A stretch of DNA of 64,000 nucleotides from Ruminococcaceae bacterium YRB3002 (GCA_900099715.1 FMTG01000003.1:1-64000); one strand, 5' to 3'. Numbered from the stretch's first letter, positions 26,218 to 38,260 are shown. Made by a program: numbers and translations. The notes: generated by a model from the letters alone, not told the origin.

Positions 26218-26258
26218 TATAATGATAGAGGTGGGGTCTGAATTCAGGCCCTCTTTTT
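26218..26258 (+). other. Consensus -10 element followed at once by a terminator hairpin
   Basis: TATAAT (26218-26223) is followed, about ten bases further, by the hairpin GGGTCTG-AATT-CAGGCCC (26234-26251) and TCTTTTTT on the plus strand. A TTGCAT lies 15 bases before the -10. A transcript would be only about 30 nt. The hairpin overlaps the stop codon of the minus-strand gene ending at 26244. Confidence 0.4.
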
Positions 26259-26606
26259 TATCTCTTCTACAATGGAATCTCTCAGATGATACATCTCCTG
26301 GACGCTGTTCTCAAGAAGATAATAATGGAACACATAACCGATCACGAGACACAGCATGATCACTGTCATTACGGCAAATATCAGATTCACAGGATCAGGA
26401 AGCACAAACACTGCAAAGACTACAAAGATCTCCATCAGTGCAAATGTTAGAGTTACCAGAAGATGAATGAGTCTCTCATGCTGGAAGTACGATATCTTTG
26501 TCTCGAATTCAGCGATGAATTCCTCCAGTTCCGCCCTGTCTTTATCAGACATGTTCTTAACGAATTCCCTGACTTCATTGAGGTAAGCTTTGATATATTT
26601 ACCCAT
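26244..26606 (-). CDS. Small two-helix membrane protein, unknown
   Basis: A 120-residue protein: a charged helical N-terminus (about 1-45, KNMSDKDRAELEEFIAEFE), two membrane helices (about 47-68 and 75-95) and a charged tail. The layout is hairpin-like with both ends cytoplasmic. It overlaps the end of the radical SAM gene by eight bases and is probably coupled to it. No family is recognised. Confidence 0.65.
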   Translation of the reverse strand: MGKYIKAYLNEVREFVKNMSDKDRAELEEFIAEFETKISYFQHERLIHLLVTLTFALMEIFVVFAVFVLPDPVNLIFAVMTVIMLCLVIGYVFHYYLLENSVQEMYHLRDSIVEEIKKRA

Positions 26607-27465
26607 CGCCGAATCTCCTGTTGATATAGTTTATGACCGCTCTCTTATCCTTCGTCCATTCAGGTGCTATGAGGATCTTCTTGGGACCGTCACCCGTAAG
26701 TCTCATAACACACATCCCGGAGGGAATTATATCGAGTGCCTTATCTACTATATCAAAATACTCCTCCATACCGAGAACTTCAAACTCTTTATTGTTGTAC
26801 ATCTGCTCCAGAACTGTTCCCCTGAGCACATAAAGACACGTCATCTTGATACTGTCAACACCCAGGTCAGACACGAGCTTTACCGTGTTCATCATGTCAT
26901 CTGCTGTCTCGCCTGGAAGGCCGTATATCACATGGGCAGTTACTCTGATATTGCAGGCTTTGAGACGCTGCACCGCATCAATGAACACGTCAGTCGTATA
27001 GCATCTGTTGATTAGCCGTGCGGTCTCGTCAGAAGCAGTCTGAAGACCCATTTCCACAAATACGGGATATGTTTTATTGAAATCTGCAAGCATCGATATC
27101 ATCTCATCTGGCAGGCAGTCAGGTCTGGTGGCTACCGCTGCAGCTTCAACCCCGGGGTGACCGGTTGCCTGAACAAGCCTGTCATGAAGATATCCGGGAT
27201 CACAGTAAGTATTTGTATGGCTCTGGAAAAAAGCGATATATCCTGCATCATTACCCGCCTTGCCCCGGATCCTGGATATGGCTCGTTCGATATCGTCAAA
27301 GGGATCGGCAAATTCACCTGAACCGCCTTCAGAGCAGAAGATACATCCTCCCGTCCCCACTCTCCCGTCGCGGTTAGGACAGGTGACCGGAAGCGACAGG
27401 GATATCCTGTACATCTTATGCCCGAACATATTGCGGTAATAAGTGTTTGCACTCAGGTATCTCAT
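26599..27465 (-). CDS. Radical SAM protein, TIGR01212/YhcC family
   Basis: A 288-residue protein with MRYLSANTYYRNMFG at the start and CPNRDGRVGTGGCIFC carrying the three cluster cysteines. FQSHTNTY, GLQTA and VIYGLPGET are further conserved blocks of this Elp3-related family. Its reaction is not established. The ATG at 27465 is chosen because AGGAGG stands six bases upstream; an in-frame ATG further out has no such site. Confidence 0.85.
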   Translation of the reverse strand: MRYLSANTYYRNMFGHKMYRISLSLPVTCPNRDGRVGTGGCIFCSEGGSGEFADPFDDIERAISRIRGKAGNDAGYIAFFQSHTNTYCDPGYLHDRLVQATGHPGVEAAAVATRPDCLPDEMISMLADFNKTYPVFVEMGLQTASDETARLINRCYTTDVFIDAVQRLKACNIRVTAHVIYGLPGETADDMMNTVKLVSDLGVDSIKMTCLYVLRGTVLEQMYNNKEFEVLGMEEYFDIVDKALDIIPSGMCVMRLTGDGPKKILIAPEWTKDKRAVINYINRRFGDG

Positions 27466-27612
27466 GCGGTGCCTCCTGTACTTTTGCATATGATTATCTC
27501 AAAACAGGGTTTGACTTTCAAAGATTTCTGCATGAGCAAGAATCTTACAACATATGGCACGTTTTTAACATTTTGCTCATAATTCTTGATATATATATAA
27601 ATCTATCTTTTT

Positions 27613-27638
27613 TATAATCAACATTAGATCTCAGGAGG
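27613..27638 (+). promoter_or_regulatory. -10 element and Shine-Dalgarno of the response-regulator gene
   Basis: TATAAT (27613-27618) in a very AT-rich stretch, with TTGATA 21 bases upstream (longer than usual), then AGGAGG (27633-27638) seven bases before the ATG at 27646. Confidence 0.45.
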
Positions 27639-27645
27639 TCAGGGT

Positions 27646-28317
27646 ATGTCTACGGCAACTGTTTTTCTCGCAGTCAGCGATAACGCGATAAGCAAACCTG
27701 TAATGACTCATCTTACCGGGTCGGGATACAATGTTATCAGTTTTGACAGCCTGGAGAACTTACTCTTCTCACTGAAGAATAACGAAGCGGATATCATCCT
27801 GTGCGGTATAGATCTCAATATCGGAAAACTCCGTGCTGCAACGGACCGTCCTTTCATTGCCATTTCGGAGAGCACCGCCATCAGCGATAAGATAAGAGCG
27901 TATCAGGCAGGTTGTGATGAATACCTGACATGGCCTTTAGAACCTGTGGAGATAGAACTTCATATAAACGCGTGCATTAAGAGGATCAACAGGAGCAACA
28001 ATCTTATACTTGAATTCCCGCCTCTGATAATAAACATCAAGTCACGTAAAGTAACTCTTAACAATAAGGAAGTACGCCTTACAAACAGAGAATTCGAGAT
28101 CCTCAGTTTCCTTGCAGAGATGCCGAACAGGACAGTCAGCACACCGGATATCTATTCCAGAGTCTGGGATGATGACACTCCCTGCGACAACCATCTTGTC
28201 ATGGTAAACGTCTCGTATCTGCGCAAGAAATTCTCCCAGATAGCACCCGAGATCAATTTCATAAGAACACAATGGGGACAGGGTTATTCATTTGTATACC
28301 CGCCCGACAGGATCTGA
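27646..28317 (+). CDS. Atypical OmpR-type response regulator (degenerate receiver, winged helix)
   Basis: A 223-residue protein. The N-terminal receiver-like half keeps the fold pattern but not the phosphorylation site. The DD pair is replaced near LAVSDN, the strand that should end in the acceptor Asp reads ADIILCG, and the conserved Lys is Trp in LTWPLEPVEI. The C-terminal half is a good winged helix (VRLTNREFEILSFLAEMPNR, VNVSYLRKKF, IRTQWGQGYSF). No histidine kinase is adjacent. It probably works as a phosphorylation-independent DNA-binding regulator. Confidence 0.85.
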   Translation: MSTATVFLAVSDNAISKPVMTHLTGSGYNVISFDSLENLLFSLKNNEADIILCGIDLNIGKLRAATDRPFIAISESTAISDKIRAYQAGCDEYLTWPLEPVEIELHINACIKRINRSNNLILEFPPLIINIKSRKVTLNNKEVRLTNREFEILSFLAEMPNRTVSTPDIYSRVWDDDTPCDNHLVMVNVSYLRKKFSQIAPEINFIRTQWGQGYSFVYPPDRI

Positions 28318-28521
28318 TCAGCCCTTGCTCTGGAAATAATTATTAAGTTCTTCGACGAGACTGTCGCAGTCTATTCCGTGTACCATGCAGGCCTCCTCTA
28401 CAGTCTCTCCCGCAGCCATGGCACAACCCAGACAATGAAGTCCTGCGTACATAAGAATAGGAGCTACTTCCTGGTCTGCATTAACGATATCTCCGATGAT
28501 AGTATCTTTTGTCACGATCAT
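28318..28521 (-). CDS. DUF1858 domain protein
   Basis: A 67-residue protein, MIVTKDTIIGDIVNADQEVA, with GLHCLGCAMAAGETVEEAC and DSLVEELN, the standard DUF1858 pattern with a conserved CxxC. Such proteins are common in anaerobes and resemble the N-terminal part of ScdA. It ends next to the stop of the convergent regulator gene. Confidence 0.88.
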   Translation of the reverse strand: MIVTKDTIIGDIVNADQEVAPILMYAGLHCLGCAMAAGETVEEACMVHGIDCDSLVEELNNYFQSKG

Positions 28522-28672
28522 GATATGATCCCTCCGCGAAAATTCTTATTTTTAACAGGTTGTAATCATACCACGAACATCAGTATTTGTCATTGTTTTT
28601 GGGTTTTTCAAAGCATTTTGATAAATGCAAGGGGAAAAAAGTAAAATAATGACCGATTTCAAACAAAAGCAC

Positions 28673-28701
28673 TTGACACAACATACGTTTTTGGTGATAA
28701 T
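28673..28701 (+). promoter_or_regulatory. Promoter of the HU gene
   Basis: TTGACA (28673-28678), 17 bases, GATAAT (28696-28701). A perfect -35 and five of six at -10 suit a highly expressed gene. Confidence 0.75.
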
Positions 28702-28747
28702 TCAAGTGCAATTCGCCGTTTATGGCTATATTTCAGGAGGCATAATA

Positions 28748-29020
28748 ATGAATAAGACAGAATTAATTGATGCAATCGCAGCACAGTCCGGTCTCAGCAA
28801 GAAGGATTCCGAGGCAGCTCTCAAGGCTACTATCGATTCTATCGTAGAGGCAGTTAAGAAGGACGACAAGGTTGTTCTCGTTGGTTTCGGTACATTCTCT
28901 GCTAAGAAGAGAGAGGCTCGTGAGGGCCGCAACCCTGCTACAGGCAAGAAGATCAAGATCAAGGCTTCTAAGACACCTTCTTTCAAGGCTGGCAAGAGCT
29001 TCAAGGATGCTATCAACTGA
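28748..29020 (+). CDS. DNA-binding protein HU
   Basis: A 90-residue protein: MNKTELIDAIAAQSGLSKKD, VGFGTFSAKKREAREGRNP and TPSFKAGKSFKDAIN, the full HU pattern. It compacts and bends DNA as a dimer. The ATG follows AGGAGG. A longer frame starting at 28625 contains the promoter and is not the start. Codon choice (AAG, CTC, GGT) is strongly biased, as expected for high expression. Confidence 0.96.
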   Translation: MNKTELIDAIAAQSGLSKKDSEAALKATIDSIVEAVKKDDKVVLVGFGTFSAKKREAREGRNPATGKKIKIKASKTPSFKAGKSFKDAIN

Positions 29021-29048
29021 TAAGTTTCTTATTATAGCTATCTTACAG

Positions 29049-29078
29049 GACCGCCTCTTAACCGGGGCGGTCTTTTTT
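29049..29078 (+). terminator. Terminator of the HU gene
   Basis: GACCGCC, loop, GGCGGTC and TTTTTT, 29 bases after the stop. Confidence 0.85.
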
Positions 29079-29703
29079 ACTCCTGATCATCAGTTACACT
29101 GTCATTATCATCCTCATCATTTTTTTCCATCTCATAGAGCTTAAGCTGTCTCATCGTGGTCATGATCTCTATTGCAAGAAAACTGATCGCCGCACGGCTC
29201 CTCATGTGCCCCAGGACACTCTTGGATACCGCATACCGGACATTCCTGACCATCTGCTGATAACTCATTCCGTAATACTGATCACTAAGAGCCCAAAGAT
29301 CCTTAAGATTATTGGGCAGCTTAAAATTACTCTCTACCGTATCCCTCACCATTGAATACATTATGCTGCTGCCGATGTATGAGAGATCCACATCGTATTT
29401 CATAAATATCCTCTGAGCTACAAGATCATACACCCTTCTGCGGTAAGCGGATTCTTCATCGTAAACCTGATCCTTCAAGGCACTTACGGCATCAGAAATG
29501 CGCTGCGAAGTTAGCGATAATCCGTCCCTTCCGTCAAGATAATAACGCGTACTGCCTGCTGAGTCCGTAACACCTATTATTCCCTTGCGCTTGAGTGTAT
29601 TATTTACGTTCTCGATAAGCATATTATCATCACTGATCACGTAAAGTCCCACGTCTTTGGTAACATCATATTGTGTCGTGTTATTGTGAACTCTTTTCCT
29701 CAT
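29077..29703 (-). CDS. Spo0A_C-like DNA-binding protein with shortened receiver-like N-terminus
   Basis: A 208-residue protein. The C-terminal part (about 90-175) has the spacing of the Spo0A DNA-binding domain: YIGSSIMYSMVRDTVESNF, then LPNNLKDLWALSDQYYGMSY and MVRNVRYAVSKS, comparable with the TK.LYP.IA..Y.TT..RVERAIRHAI pattern. The first 75 residues (VGLYVISDDNMLIENVNNTL...) look like the first strand and helix of a receiver with most of the domain missing. The start at 29703 follows AAAGGA. A 12-bp dyad lies about 120 bases upstream. The family assignment is tentative. It would not be Spo0A itself. Confidence 0.55.
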   Translation of the reverse strand: MRKRVHNNTTQYDVTKDVGLYVISDDNMLIENVNNTLKRKGIIGVTDSAGSTRYYLDGRDGLSLTSQRISDAVSALKDQVYDEESAYRRRVYDLVAQRIFMKYDVDLSYIGSSIMYSMVRDTVESNFKLPNNLKDLWALSDQYYGMSYQQMVRNVRYAVSKSVLGHMRSRAAISFLAIEIMTTMRQLKLYEMEKNDEDDNDSVTDDQE

Positions 29704-29821
29704 TTTCACGTGTCCTTTCCCGTGTATTTCCCGAACAGGTATAAATACATTCTGTGACCGTGACAGGTGGTTTGCAATACATTTCGCAAAAACGGGCCAA
29801 TATTGAGACAAACCGGAGAAT

Positions 29822-29861
29822 AATGTGTAATCTTACGCATTTTGCGGTTAGATTACACATT
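29822..29861. promoter_or_regulatory. Perfect 12-bp dyad with nested CGCA/TGCG dyad
   Basis: AATGTGTAATCT (29822-29833) and AGATTACACATT (29850-29861) enclose CGCA (29836-29839) and TGCG (29843-29846). It is located between the gene ending at 29887 and the Spo0A_C-like gene starting at 29703. No U-run follows on either strand, so an operator or mRNA leader structure is more likely than a terminator. Confidence 0.55.
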
Positions 29862-29886
29862 GCGAGAAGAGCGTATACCCGGCTGC

Positions 29887-30291
29887 TTATTCAGGATCTT
29901 CGTCGTTGCGGCTTACTGATATCGCGTAGTGTGATGAAGGCGTATACTTTACTCTGACAGTCTGACCTACTTCCAGATCACCTCTGGTGGGATTGATAAA
30001 ATACTTCTCCCCGTCAACCACAAAGTAATTATGAAAACCGGAAACTTCCTGTACTTTTCCGGTGTGCGTATATGTTACGCTGTTAAGCACATTGTAGATA
30101 TCGAACATTCTCGGTGCCAGGTATCTGGACACATCAAAGCCGATAAAGAGCAGCAGAACAACCGGAAAGAAATACGCCAGAACATGCTTTGTCTTGCGCT
30201 TGAAATTCCTGTTTGTAAAAATAACCATGAGTACTATCAGGACAATACACACGGAAGCATGGGCTATCAGATTTGCAAAGAAATAATTCAC
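29887..30291 (-). CDS. Small membrane protein with C-terminal beta domain, unknown
   Basis: A 134-residue protein. Two hydrophobic helices (about 4-26 and 35-55) are followed by a beta-rich stretch (TYTHTGKVQEVSGFHNYFVV, EVGQTVRVKY) that resembles a small barrel. It starts one base after the fau stop and is probably the last gene of the ligA-fau unit. Confidence 0.65.
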   Translation of the reverse strand: MNYFFANLIAHASVCIVLIVLMVIFTNRNFKRKTKHVLAYFFPVVLLLFIGFDVSRYLAPRMFDIYNVLNSVTYTHTGKVQEVSGFHNYFVVDGEKYFINPTRGDLEVGQTVRVKYTPSSHYAISVSRNDEDPE

Positions 30292-30292
30292 G

Positions 30293-30888
30293 TTAAGCCT
30301 CTACCTCAAACAGAACATCTACTACCATATCTTTCTCGTTCACGGGGATGGACGACACCATCTGAAAATCATAGCATATTCCGATCAGAACCGTCTTTCT
30401 GTCCGGACTGTCACCGCCAAGATATTCCCAGACTCTGTCATAGTAGCCGCCTCCCTGTCCGAGACGTATCCCCTCATCATTGTATGCAATTCCCGGCACT
30501 ATTACAACATCCGCACTGCTGATATCTGCAGAAGGATATTCATCACCGGGCTCAGATATTCCAAAATGGCCCTTAACGTACCCTGCTTCAAAACCTGATA
30601 CCTTACGGAAGACAAGATGTTTCCCGTTAACCTGAGGCATCATCACAGTGCCCCCCTGCTCCAATATCTCATGACACAAAGGCAGACTGGACAGTTCCCC
30701 TGAGGCAGGCATATAAGAAGCCAGTCTTATGGTGCTGAGATCGAATCCAAGATCCTGCGTTATATAATCTTTAAGATCCTGCGAGATATCACGCGCACAG
30801 GAATCAAGAACGGACTTATCAAGGCCGGAGCGCCTGTCTCTTATTATCCGTCTTATACGGTCCTTGACTTCGTCTGCATCGTGACTCA

Positions 30889-30889
<1 letters not shown>
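30293..30889 (-). CDS. fau: 5-formyltetrahydrofolate cyclo-ligase
   Basis: A 198-residue protein with YMPASGELSS, VVIVPGIAYNDEGIRLGQGG and GYYDR, the ATP and folate-binding blocks of this family. It converts 5-formyl-THF to 5,10-methenyl-THF in one-carbon metabolism. The start and the ligA stop share the base at 30889, so the genes are coupled. Confidence 0.92.
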
Positions 30890-33572
<2,683 letters not shown>

Positions 33573-33586
33573 ATCAGATCCGCCGA

Positions 33587-33829
33587 TCAGGCTTCGATAT
33601 CGTCGAGATCGATATCCTCAAGAAGGCTCTTAAGGATGGCGACTTCTTCCTTCGTAAGGGAGATTCCCTTACCTACCTTTGTGTGGTCAGGGCCCCAATC
33701 ACGGATATCGAGCTTGGCTTTACCCTCATTCCACTTGATGATATTAACCTCGCGCTGCCATCCGGACTTGTTCTGGGCGATGACTCCGATAGACTTAACA
33801 ACTTCGTTTGTGATCTGTGTGTTAGGCAT
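33587..33829 (-). CDS. YdbC/PC4-like single-stranded nucleic-acid-binding protein
   Basis: An 80-residue protein, MPNTQITNEVVKSIGVIAQN, with WNEGKAKLDIRDWGPDHTKV and GKGISLTKEEV, the YdbC pattern of the PC4 fold. Relatives bind single-stranded DNA and RNA. The start is placed at 33829 because GGAGG precedes it by nine bases. The acidic end is LEDIDLDDIEA. Confidence 0.85.
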   Translation of the reverse strand: MPNTQITNEVVKSIGVIAQNKSGWQREVNIIKWNEGKAKLDIRDWGPDHTKVGKGISLTKEEVAILKSLLEDIDLDDIEA

Positions 33830-33956
33830 TGCCTCGTACCTCCGCATTTTGGATGATAATCTTTATACATTATAACATATTATAATTAATAAGATATATT
33901 AAAATAAATAAGAAAATTTGATACGTTACACAAATTTTGCAGATCACTCGGCTGGC

Positions 33957-35441
33957 TCAGTCTTTCTGTGCCAGCCTCTTCTCAATTGTTTTGATTACGA
34001 TCTTCAATGCCTTGATCCTGGCATACTTCTTGTCATTGGATTCAAGCACATGCCACGGTGCGAATGACGTATTTGTCTTCTGGAGCATCTCATCGACAGC
34101 CTCCTCGTAGAGATCCCACTTCTCGCGGTTACGCCAGTCTTCATCAGTGATCTTCCACTGCTTCTCAGGGGTATTCTGACGGTACGTGAACCTCTCCAGC
34201 TGAGTATCCTTGTCGATCTGCACCCAGAACTTGATAACGACGGCACCCCAGTCAACAAGTTCCTTCTCAAACTCGTTGATCTCGTTATATGCCCTCTGCC
34301 AGTCGTTCTCGGAACAGAAGCCCTCCAGTCTCTCCACCATCACGCGGCCGTACCAGGTGCGGTCAAATATCGCGATATGACCGTCCTTTGGAAGCCTCAT
34401 CCAGAATCTCCACAGATAATGACGCGCCTTCTCTGCAGGCTCGGGACTTGCTATAGGATGTACCTCATATCCGCGCGGATCCAGTGCGGCAGCGATCCTC
34501 TTTATGTTGCCGCCCTTACCGGCAGCGTCCCATCCTTCATACGCAATGATAACGGGTATCTTCTTGTGGTACAGTTCATTATGGAGCTGACTCAGTCTGT
34601 CCTGAAGCTCGTCAAGTTCCTTGTCATACTCCTCATCAGTCATCTTCTTATCGAGAGGAATGTCGGCAAGCTTAGGCATCTTCTTCAGCGCGAAAGTATT
34701 CTGCAGTATCGGGGCCTCACGCTTCGCCTCAGAATTCCTCAGAGCCGTATCTATACTTGCTATAAGTATCTCAGTCATCTGAAGTTCTGCCCATTTTCTG
34801 TTGGATGAATCAACAAAATACCATGGTGCCACGAACTGATTGGTTGCCTCAATATACTCATCATAAACGTCAAAGCACTTGTCATAATGCTTGTTCTGCC
34901 ACTTGTCGGAATCAGATACACGCCACTTCGTGACCGGATCTTCCTCCAGTTCATCAAGTCTCTTTTTCTGAGTCTTCTCATCGATATGGAAGAACAGTTT
35001 TACGACAAGATAACCATTGTCATTCAGCTGTCTCTCAAATCTCTTGATGGATGTCAGATGCTCTTTATACTCTTTCTTACCGATATCGCCGTGAAGGAAC
35101 GCATTCGTCACCTCATCCATCCAGGATCCGTCGAAGAATGAGAACTGTCCCTCCTTTGGTATCTTCACGAAATACCTGTACAGGAACGGCTTTCTGGACT
35201 CTTCCGTAGTGCGTGCAGACAATGTCTCACACTTAAAGAATCTGGGATCCATATTCTTGATGACTCTTCCCAGAACACTGCCTTTCCCTGCTGCGCCCCA
35301 GCCGTCCATTATTACGAGTACCGGGAGCTTGTGTTCCTTAACCAGCATTTGCCTCTTTGCAAGTTCATTCCTTGCTGTCTCCAAACGGCTTGTAAGTTCT
35401 TCGGCATCAGGCCGATTCTCTTTGACCCATTCCTTAAGCAT
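33957..35441 (-). CDS. pap: Polyphosphate:AMP phosphotransferase (two-domain PPK2)
   Basis: A 494-residue protein with two PPK2 domains in tandem. The Walker A motifs are MDGWGAAGKGSV (about residue 46) and YEGWDAAGKGGN (about residue 298), and FDGSW and FDRTWYGR mark the respective second blocks. Both domains look intact by motif, although in known two-domain enzymes usually only one is active. It uses polyphosphate to convert AMP to ADP. Confidence 0.9.
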   Translation of the reverse strand: MLKEWVKENRPDAEELTSRLETARNELAKRQMLVKEHKLPVLVIMDGWGAAGKGSVLGRVIKNMDPRFFKCETLSARTTEESRKPFLYRYFVKIPKEGQFSFFDGSWMDEVTNAFLHGDIGKKEYKEHLTSIKRFERQLNDNGYLVVKLFFHIDEKTQKKRLDELEEDPVTKWRVSDSDKWQNKHYDKCFDVYDEYIEATNQFVAPWYFVDSSNRKWAELQMTEILIASIDTALRNSEAKREAPILQNTFALKKMPKLADIPLDKKMTDEEYDKELDELQDRLSQLHNELYHKKIPVIIAYEGWDAAGKGGNIKRIAAALDPRGYEVHPIASPEPAEKARHYLWRFWMRLPKDGHIAIFDRTWYGRVMVERLEGFCSENDWQRAYNEINEFEKELVDWGAVVIKFWVQIDKDTQLERFTYRQNTPEKQWKITDEDWRNREKWDLYEEAVDEMLQKTNTSFAPWHVLESNDKKYARIKALKIVIKTIEKRLAQKD

Positions 35442-35470
35442 AGTTCCCAGCCTCCCTTCTGTCCGGCTTA

Positions 35471-35953
35471 TTAGAACCCGAGGTCGTCAGACACGTCGTA
35501 TGGCTTCGGTTCCTCCTTCTCGGGTACCTCTTCTTCCTCATCCTTAACGCTCTGGTCTACGACCGTACCGTCACTTCCCTTGATCTCATCAGAATACGGA
35601 TAGAAAGTCACAAGTTCACCGCAATATACACACCTGCCGAGCATAGGCGTTTTGGTGGATTCCTGGATAGGCTTTCCGCACTTGGGACAGGTTGTGTGGA
35701 CAGTACTGTAGATATTCTGTTTACGGCGAAGGATCAGATCATCTATCTTTGCATGAAGAGCGTCGGTCGTTATTCCATTCTCCTGCATCAGCTCCCACAT
35801 AGCGCAGACGATCATGTCAAGTCTCGCGATAGACGTGCCAAGTTCATCCATCTGACGCTTGTTGTCTTTCATCTTTGAGATAGCACGGTCTGCTTCGAGA
35901 TGTGCCTGCATCTGCTGCTGTGCCAGATCATCACCATGATACATAATAGCCAC
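35471..35953 (-). CDS. Zinc-ribbon protein with helical N-terminus, unknown
   Basis: A 160-residue protein. A helical, coiled-coil-like N-terminal half (about 1-80) leads to a four-cysteine ribbon (CPKCGKPIQES...CVYCGELV) and an acidic tail (EEEEVPEKEEPKPYD). It lies upstream of pap on the same strand, 30 bases away. No function is inferred. Confidence 0.65.
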   Translation of the reverse strand: MAIMYHGDDLAQQQMQAHLEADRAISKMKDNKRQMDELGTSIARLDMIVCAMWELMQENGITTDALHAKIDDLILRRKQNIYSTVHTTCPKCGKPIQESTKTPMLGRCVYCGELVTFYPYSDEIKGSDGTVVDQSVKDEEEEVPEKEEPKPYDVSDDLGF

Positions 35954-35991
35954 CTCACAAAGTTGTGATCATGACTATATTATACACGATA

Positions 35992-37248
35992 TCAGCGCAT
36001 CTCGCTGAACTGATTTGCGTCTCTCTTCTGCTGCAGCCGGAGCCAGTAACCCGCTATCATAGATGACAGCATCGTTGTCAGGATAAGCACCGTAAAAAAC
36101 TCAAGACTGATTATGTTATATGAATATGCAACAGTTGCAAGAACGATCCCCGGGCCTCCCCTCGCATTCATAGTAATGGCAAAATTAAGTCTTGTATTCA
36201 TCGTAAGCTTTGACGGCAGCAGCAGAAGCCACGTCCCGATAAATTCCAGCCCGAAAGCAATACCGAAGAACATCAGGAATCTCGTCACCGAGAAATCATG
36301 GATAACGTTGAGCTGTATGCCCACCAGTGCGAAATACACCGGAATAAAGAACGAGAACGCGATGTTCTCGAGATAATGCATCCTCGTCTTCGTAGTCTCC
36401 TCCGTGCCAAAAACCGCTTTGATAAGATAACCCACGACAAAGGCAGAATACATGATATTGATACCCGCCCAGTAAAGAAGACCGCAGACGAGGAGAAGCA
36501 AAATGAAGCTCAGGGTATAGAAGGTATTAGGCTTCCATTCCGTCTTTATCTGCTTTATGAACCTGGAAATAAGTGCGATAGCTATGAATATCCCTATCGT
36601 AACGATACAGATAACCGCCATCTCCCACCATTGTATTTCACCTGCGGAAGCGACTTTCGTGGCGACATTAAGAAGCACCCAGAGGCAAAGATCCTGGAAA
36701 GTTGATACGGTAAGGACCGTGTTGGAGAACTTTGTGTTCATTATCCCCATGTCAAAGAAGATCTTGGATATGACCGGTATGGATGTTATGGCCACTCCGA
36801 TCGCAAATACAAGCCTGTACGAGAACTCATTATTAATGCTTCCGATGAAATATTCCCTGAAGAAACTGAAGAACGGAATACTGCCGAGCATAGGAAGGAC
36901 CGTCGCACCCGTAAAAACAAGACTGATAGTCTTTGCATTCGACTTATCCACTTTGATATCAGTGTTATATCCTGACAGGAACATCAGGAAGATGAGTCCA
37001 AGCTGGTAGAAGATGTTGAGTACCTTCCCCTCCTCCGGATACGCAAAAAAGATGCTCTCAGAAAGTTGTGGAGCAAGAATAAAAAGACAGCTCCCTCCGA
37101 TAATCATTCCGCCTAATATCTCACCTACTACCCTGGGTCCCCTTATCTTCTCCAGAAGTGTACCAAAAAGATACGCGCTCGCAAGAAGAAGCGCGAGCGC
37201 GATAAGCGTCATGATTATCTCATTCTCTGCAAGTGTGGTAAGCCTCAT
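35992..37248 (-). CDS. Cation:proton antiporter, CPA2/KefB-like
   Basis: A 418-residue protein with about twelve membrane helices and no cytoplasmic TrkA domain. [13 protein letters not shown] near the N-terminus and [14 protein letters not shown] near the C-terminus are family blocks. It likely exchanges Na+ or K+ for H+. The start overlaps the pta stop (ATGA), an unexpected partner for phosphotransacetylase. Confidence 0.85.
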   Translation of the reverse strand: MRLTTLAENEIIMTLIALALLLASAYLFGTLLEKIRGPRVVGEILGGMIIGGSCLFILAPQLSESIFFAYPEEGKVLNIFYQLGLIFLMFLSGYNTDIKVDKSNAKTISLVFTGATVLPMLGSIPFFSFFREYFIGSINNEFSYRLVFAIGVAITSIPVISKIFFDMGIMNTKFSNTVLTVSTFQDLCLWVLLNVATKVASAGEIQWWEMAVICIVTIGIFIAIALISRFIKQIKTEWKPNTFYTLSFILLLLVCGLLYWAGINIMYSAFVVGYLIKAVFGTEETTKTRMHYLENIAFSFFIPVYFALVGIQLNVIHDFSVTRFLMFFGIAFGLEFIGTWLLLLPSKLTMNTRLNFAITMNARGGPGIVLATVAYSYNIISLEFFTVLILTTMLSSMIAGYWLRLQQKRDANQFSEMR

Positions 37249-38210
37249 TGAGCCTGAACAGCTGTCATTGCAACTGTATTGACGATGTCATCAACGGAGC
37301 ATCCGCGGGACAGATCGTTGCATGGTTTTGCAAGGCCCTGAAGCACTGCAAAACAGTCAGCGCCTGCGATCCTCTGTGTGATCTTATAGCCGATATTGCC
37401 TGCCTGAAGATCCGGGAAGATGAGGACGTTGGCCCTGCCTTCGATGGGGCTGCCCTTTGCCTTGGAAGCTGCTATCTCGGGAACGAGTGCCGCGTCGAGC
37501 TGGAGCTCACCGTCAAGGAGGAGGCTCGGTGCTATATCGTGTGCGATAGCCGTAGCCTGCTGTACCTTATCAACGAGCTCATGCTTGGCAGAACCCTTTG
37601 TCGAGAATGACAGGAGCGCTACCCTGGGCTCTTCGATGTCGCAGAGAGTTCTTGCTGTCTCTGCAGCGGATACTGCGATGTGTGCAAGTTCCTCTGCTGT
37701 CGGGTTAGGCATTACAACGCAGTCAGCGTACACAAGGAGACCGTTCTCGCCCAAAGACTTGTTGGGGCAGTCCATAAGGAAGCTGGAAGATACGACCTTC
37801 ATTCCGGGTTTTGTCTTGATGATCTGAAGGGCAGGTCTCAGCATATCGCCGGTCGTGTGCACTGCACCGGATACGAGTCCGTCAGCATCACCGGTCTTAA
37901 CCATCATGATACCGTAGTACATGGGGTCCTTAACAAGGTTCCTGGCATCCTCTTCTGTGACGCCCTTTGCCTTACGGAGTTCGTATAATTCGCTGGCATA
38001 TGAAGCAGCCTTATCGCTCGTCTCAGGGTTGATGATCTCGATACCTTCAGCATCGATCTTGGAAGGGTCACCCAGGAGCACGGGGACAGCCAGTCCCTCG
38101 TCCCTGATGATCTTGGCTGCGGCGATGGTCCTCGCCTCTTCACCCTCAGGAAGAACGATCTTCTTGATATCTCTCTTTGCTTTTGTCTTGATCATGTCGA
38201 TAAGGCTCAT
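37245..38210 (-). CDS. pta: Phosphate acetyltransferase
   Basis: A 321-residue short-type Pta: [42 protein letters not shown] and [15 protein letters not shown]. It converts acetyl-CoA and phosphate to acetyl phosphate in acetate formation. The ATG at 38210 follows AAAGGTGG. No ackA gene lies beside it. Confidence 0.94.
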   Translation of the reverse strand: MSLIDMIKTKAKRDIKKIVLPEGEEARTIAAAKIIRDEGLAVPVLLGDPSKIDAEGIEIINPETSDKAASYASELYELRKAKGVTEEDARNLVKDPMYYGIMMVKTGDADGLVSGAVHTTGDMLRPALQIIKTKPGMKVVSSSFLMDCPNKSLGENGLLVYADCVVMPNPTAEELAHIAVSAAETARTLCDIEEPRVALLSFSTKGSAKHELVDKVQQATAIAHDIAPSLLLDGELQLDAALVPEIAASKAKGSPIEGRANVLIFPDLQAGNIGYKITQRIAGADCFAVLQGLAKPCNDLSRGCSVDDIVNTVAMTAVQAQ

Positions 38211-38260
38211 ATTTATATCCACCTTTATTGATAATATTGCTATGCTATTGTATCACACTG

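Noticed and set aside
28625-28747. Longer start for the HU protein (131 aa)
   Set aside because: The extension contains the consensus promoter, and the HU N-terminus begins at the ATG after AGGAGG.
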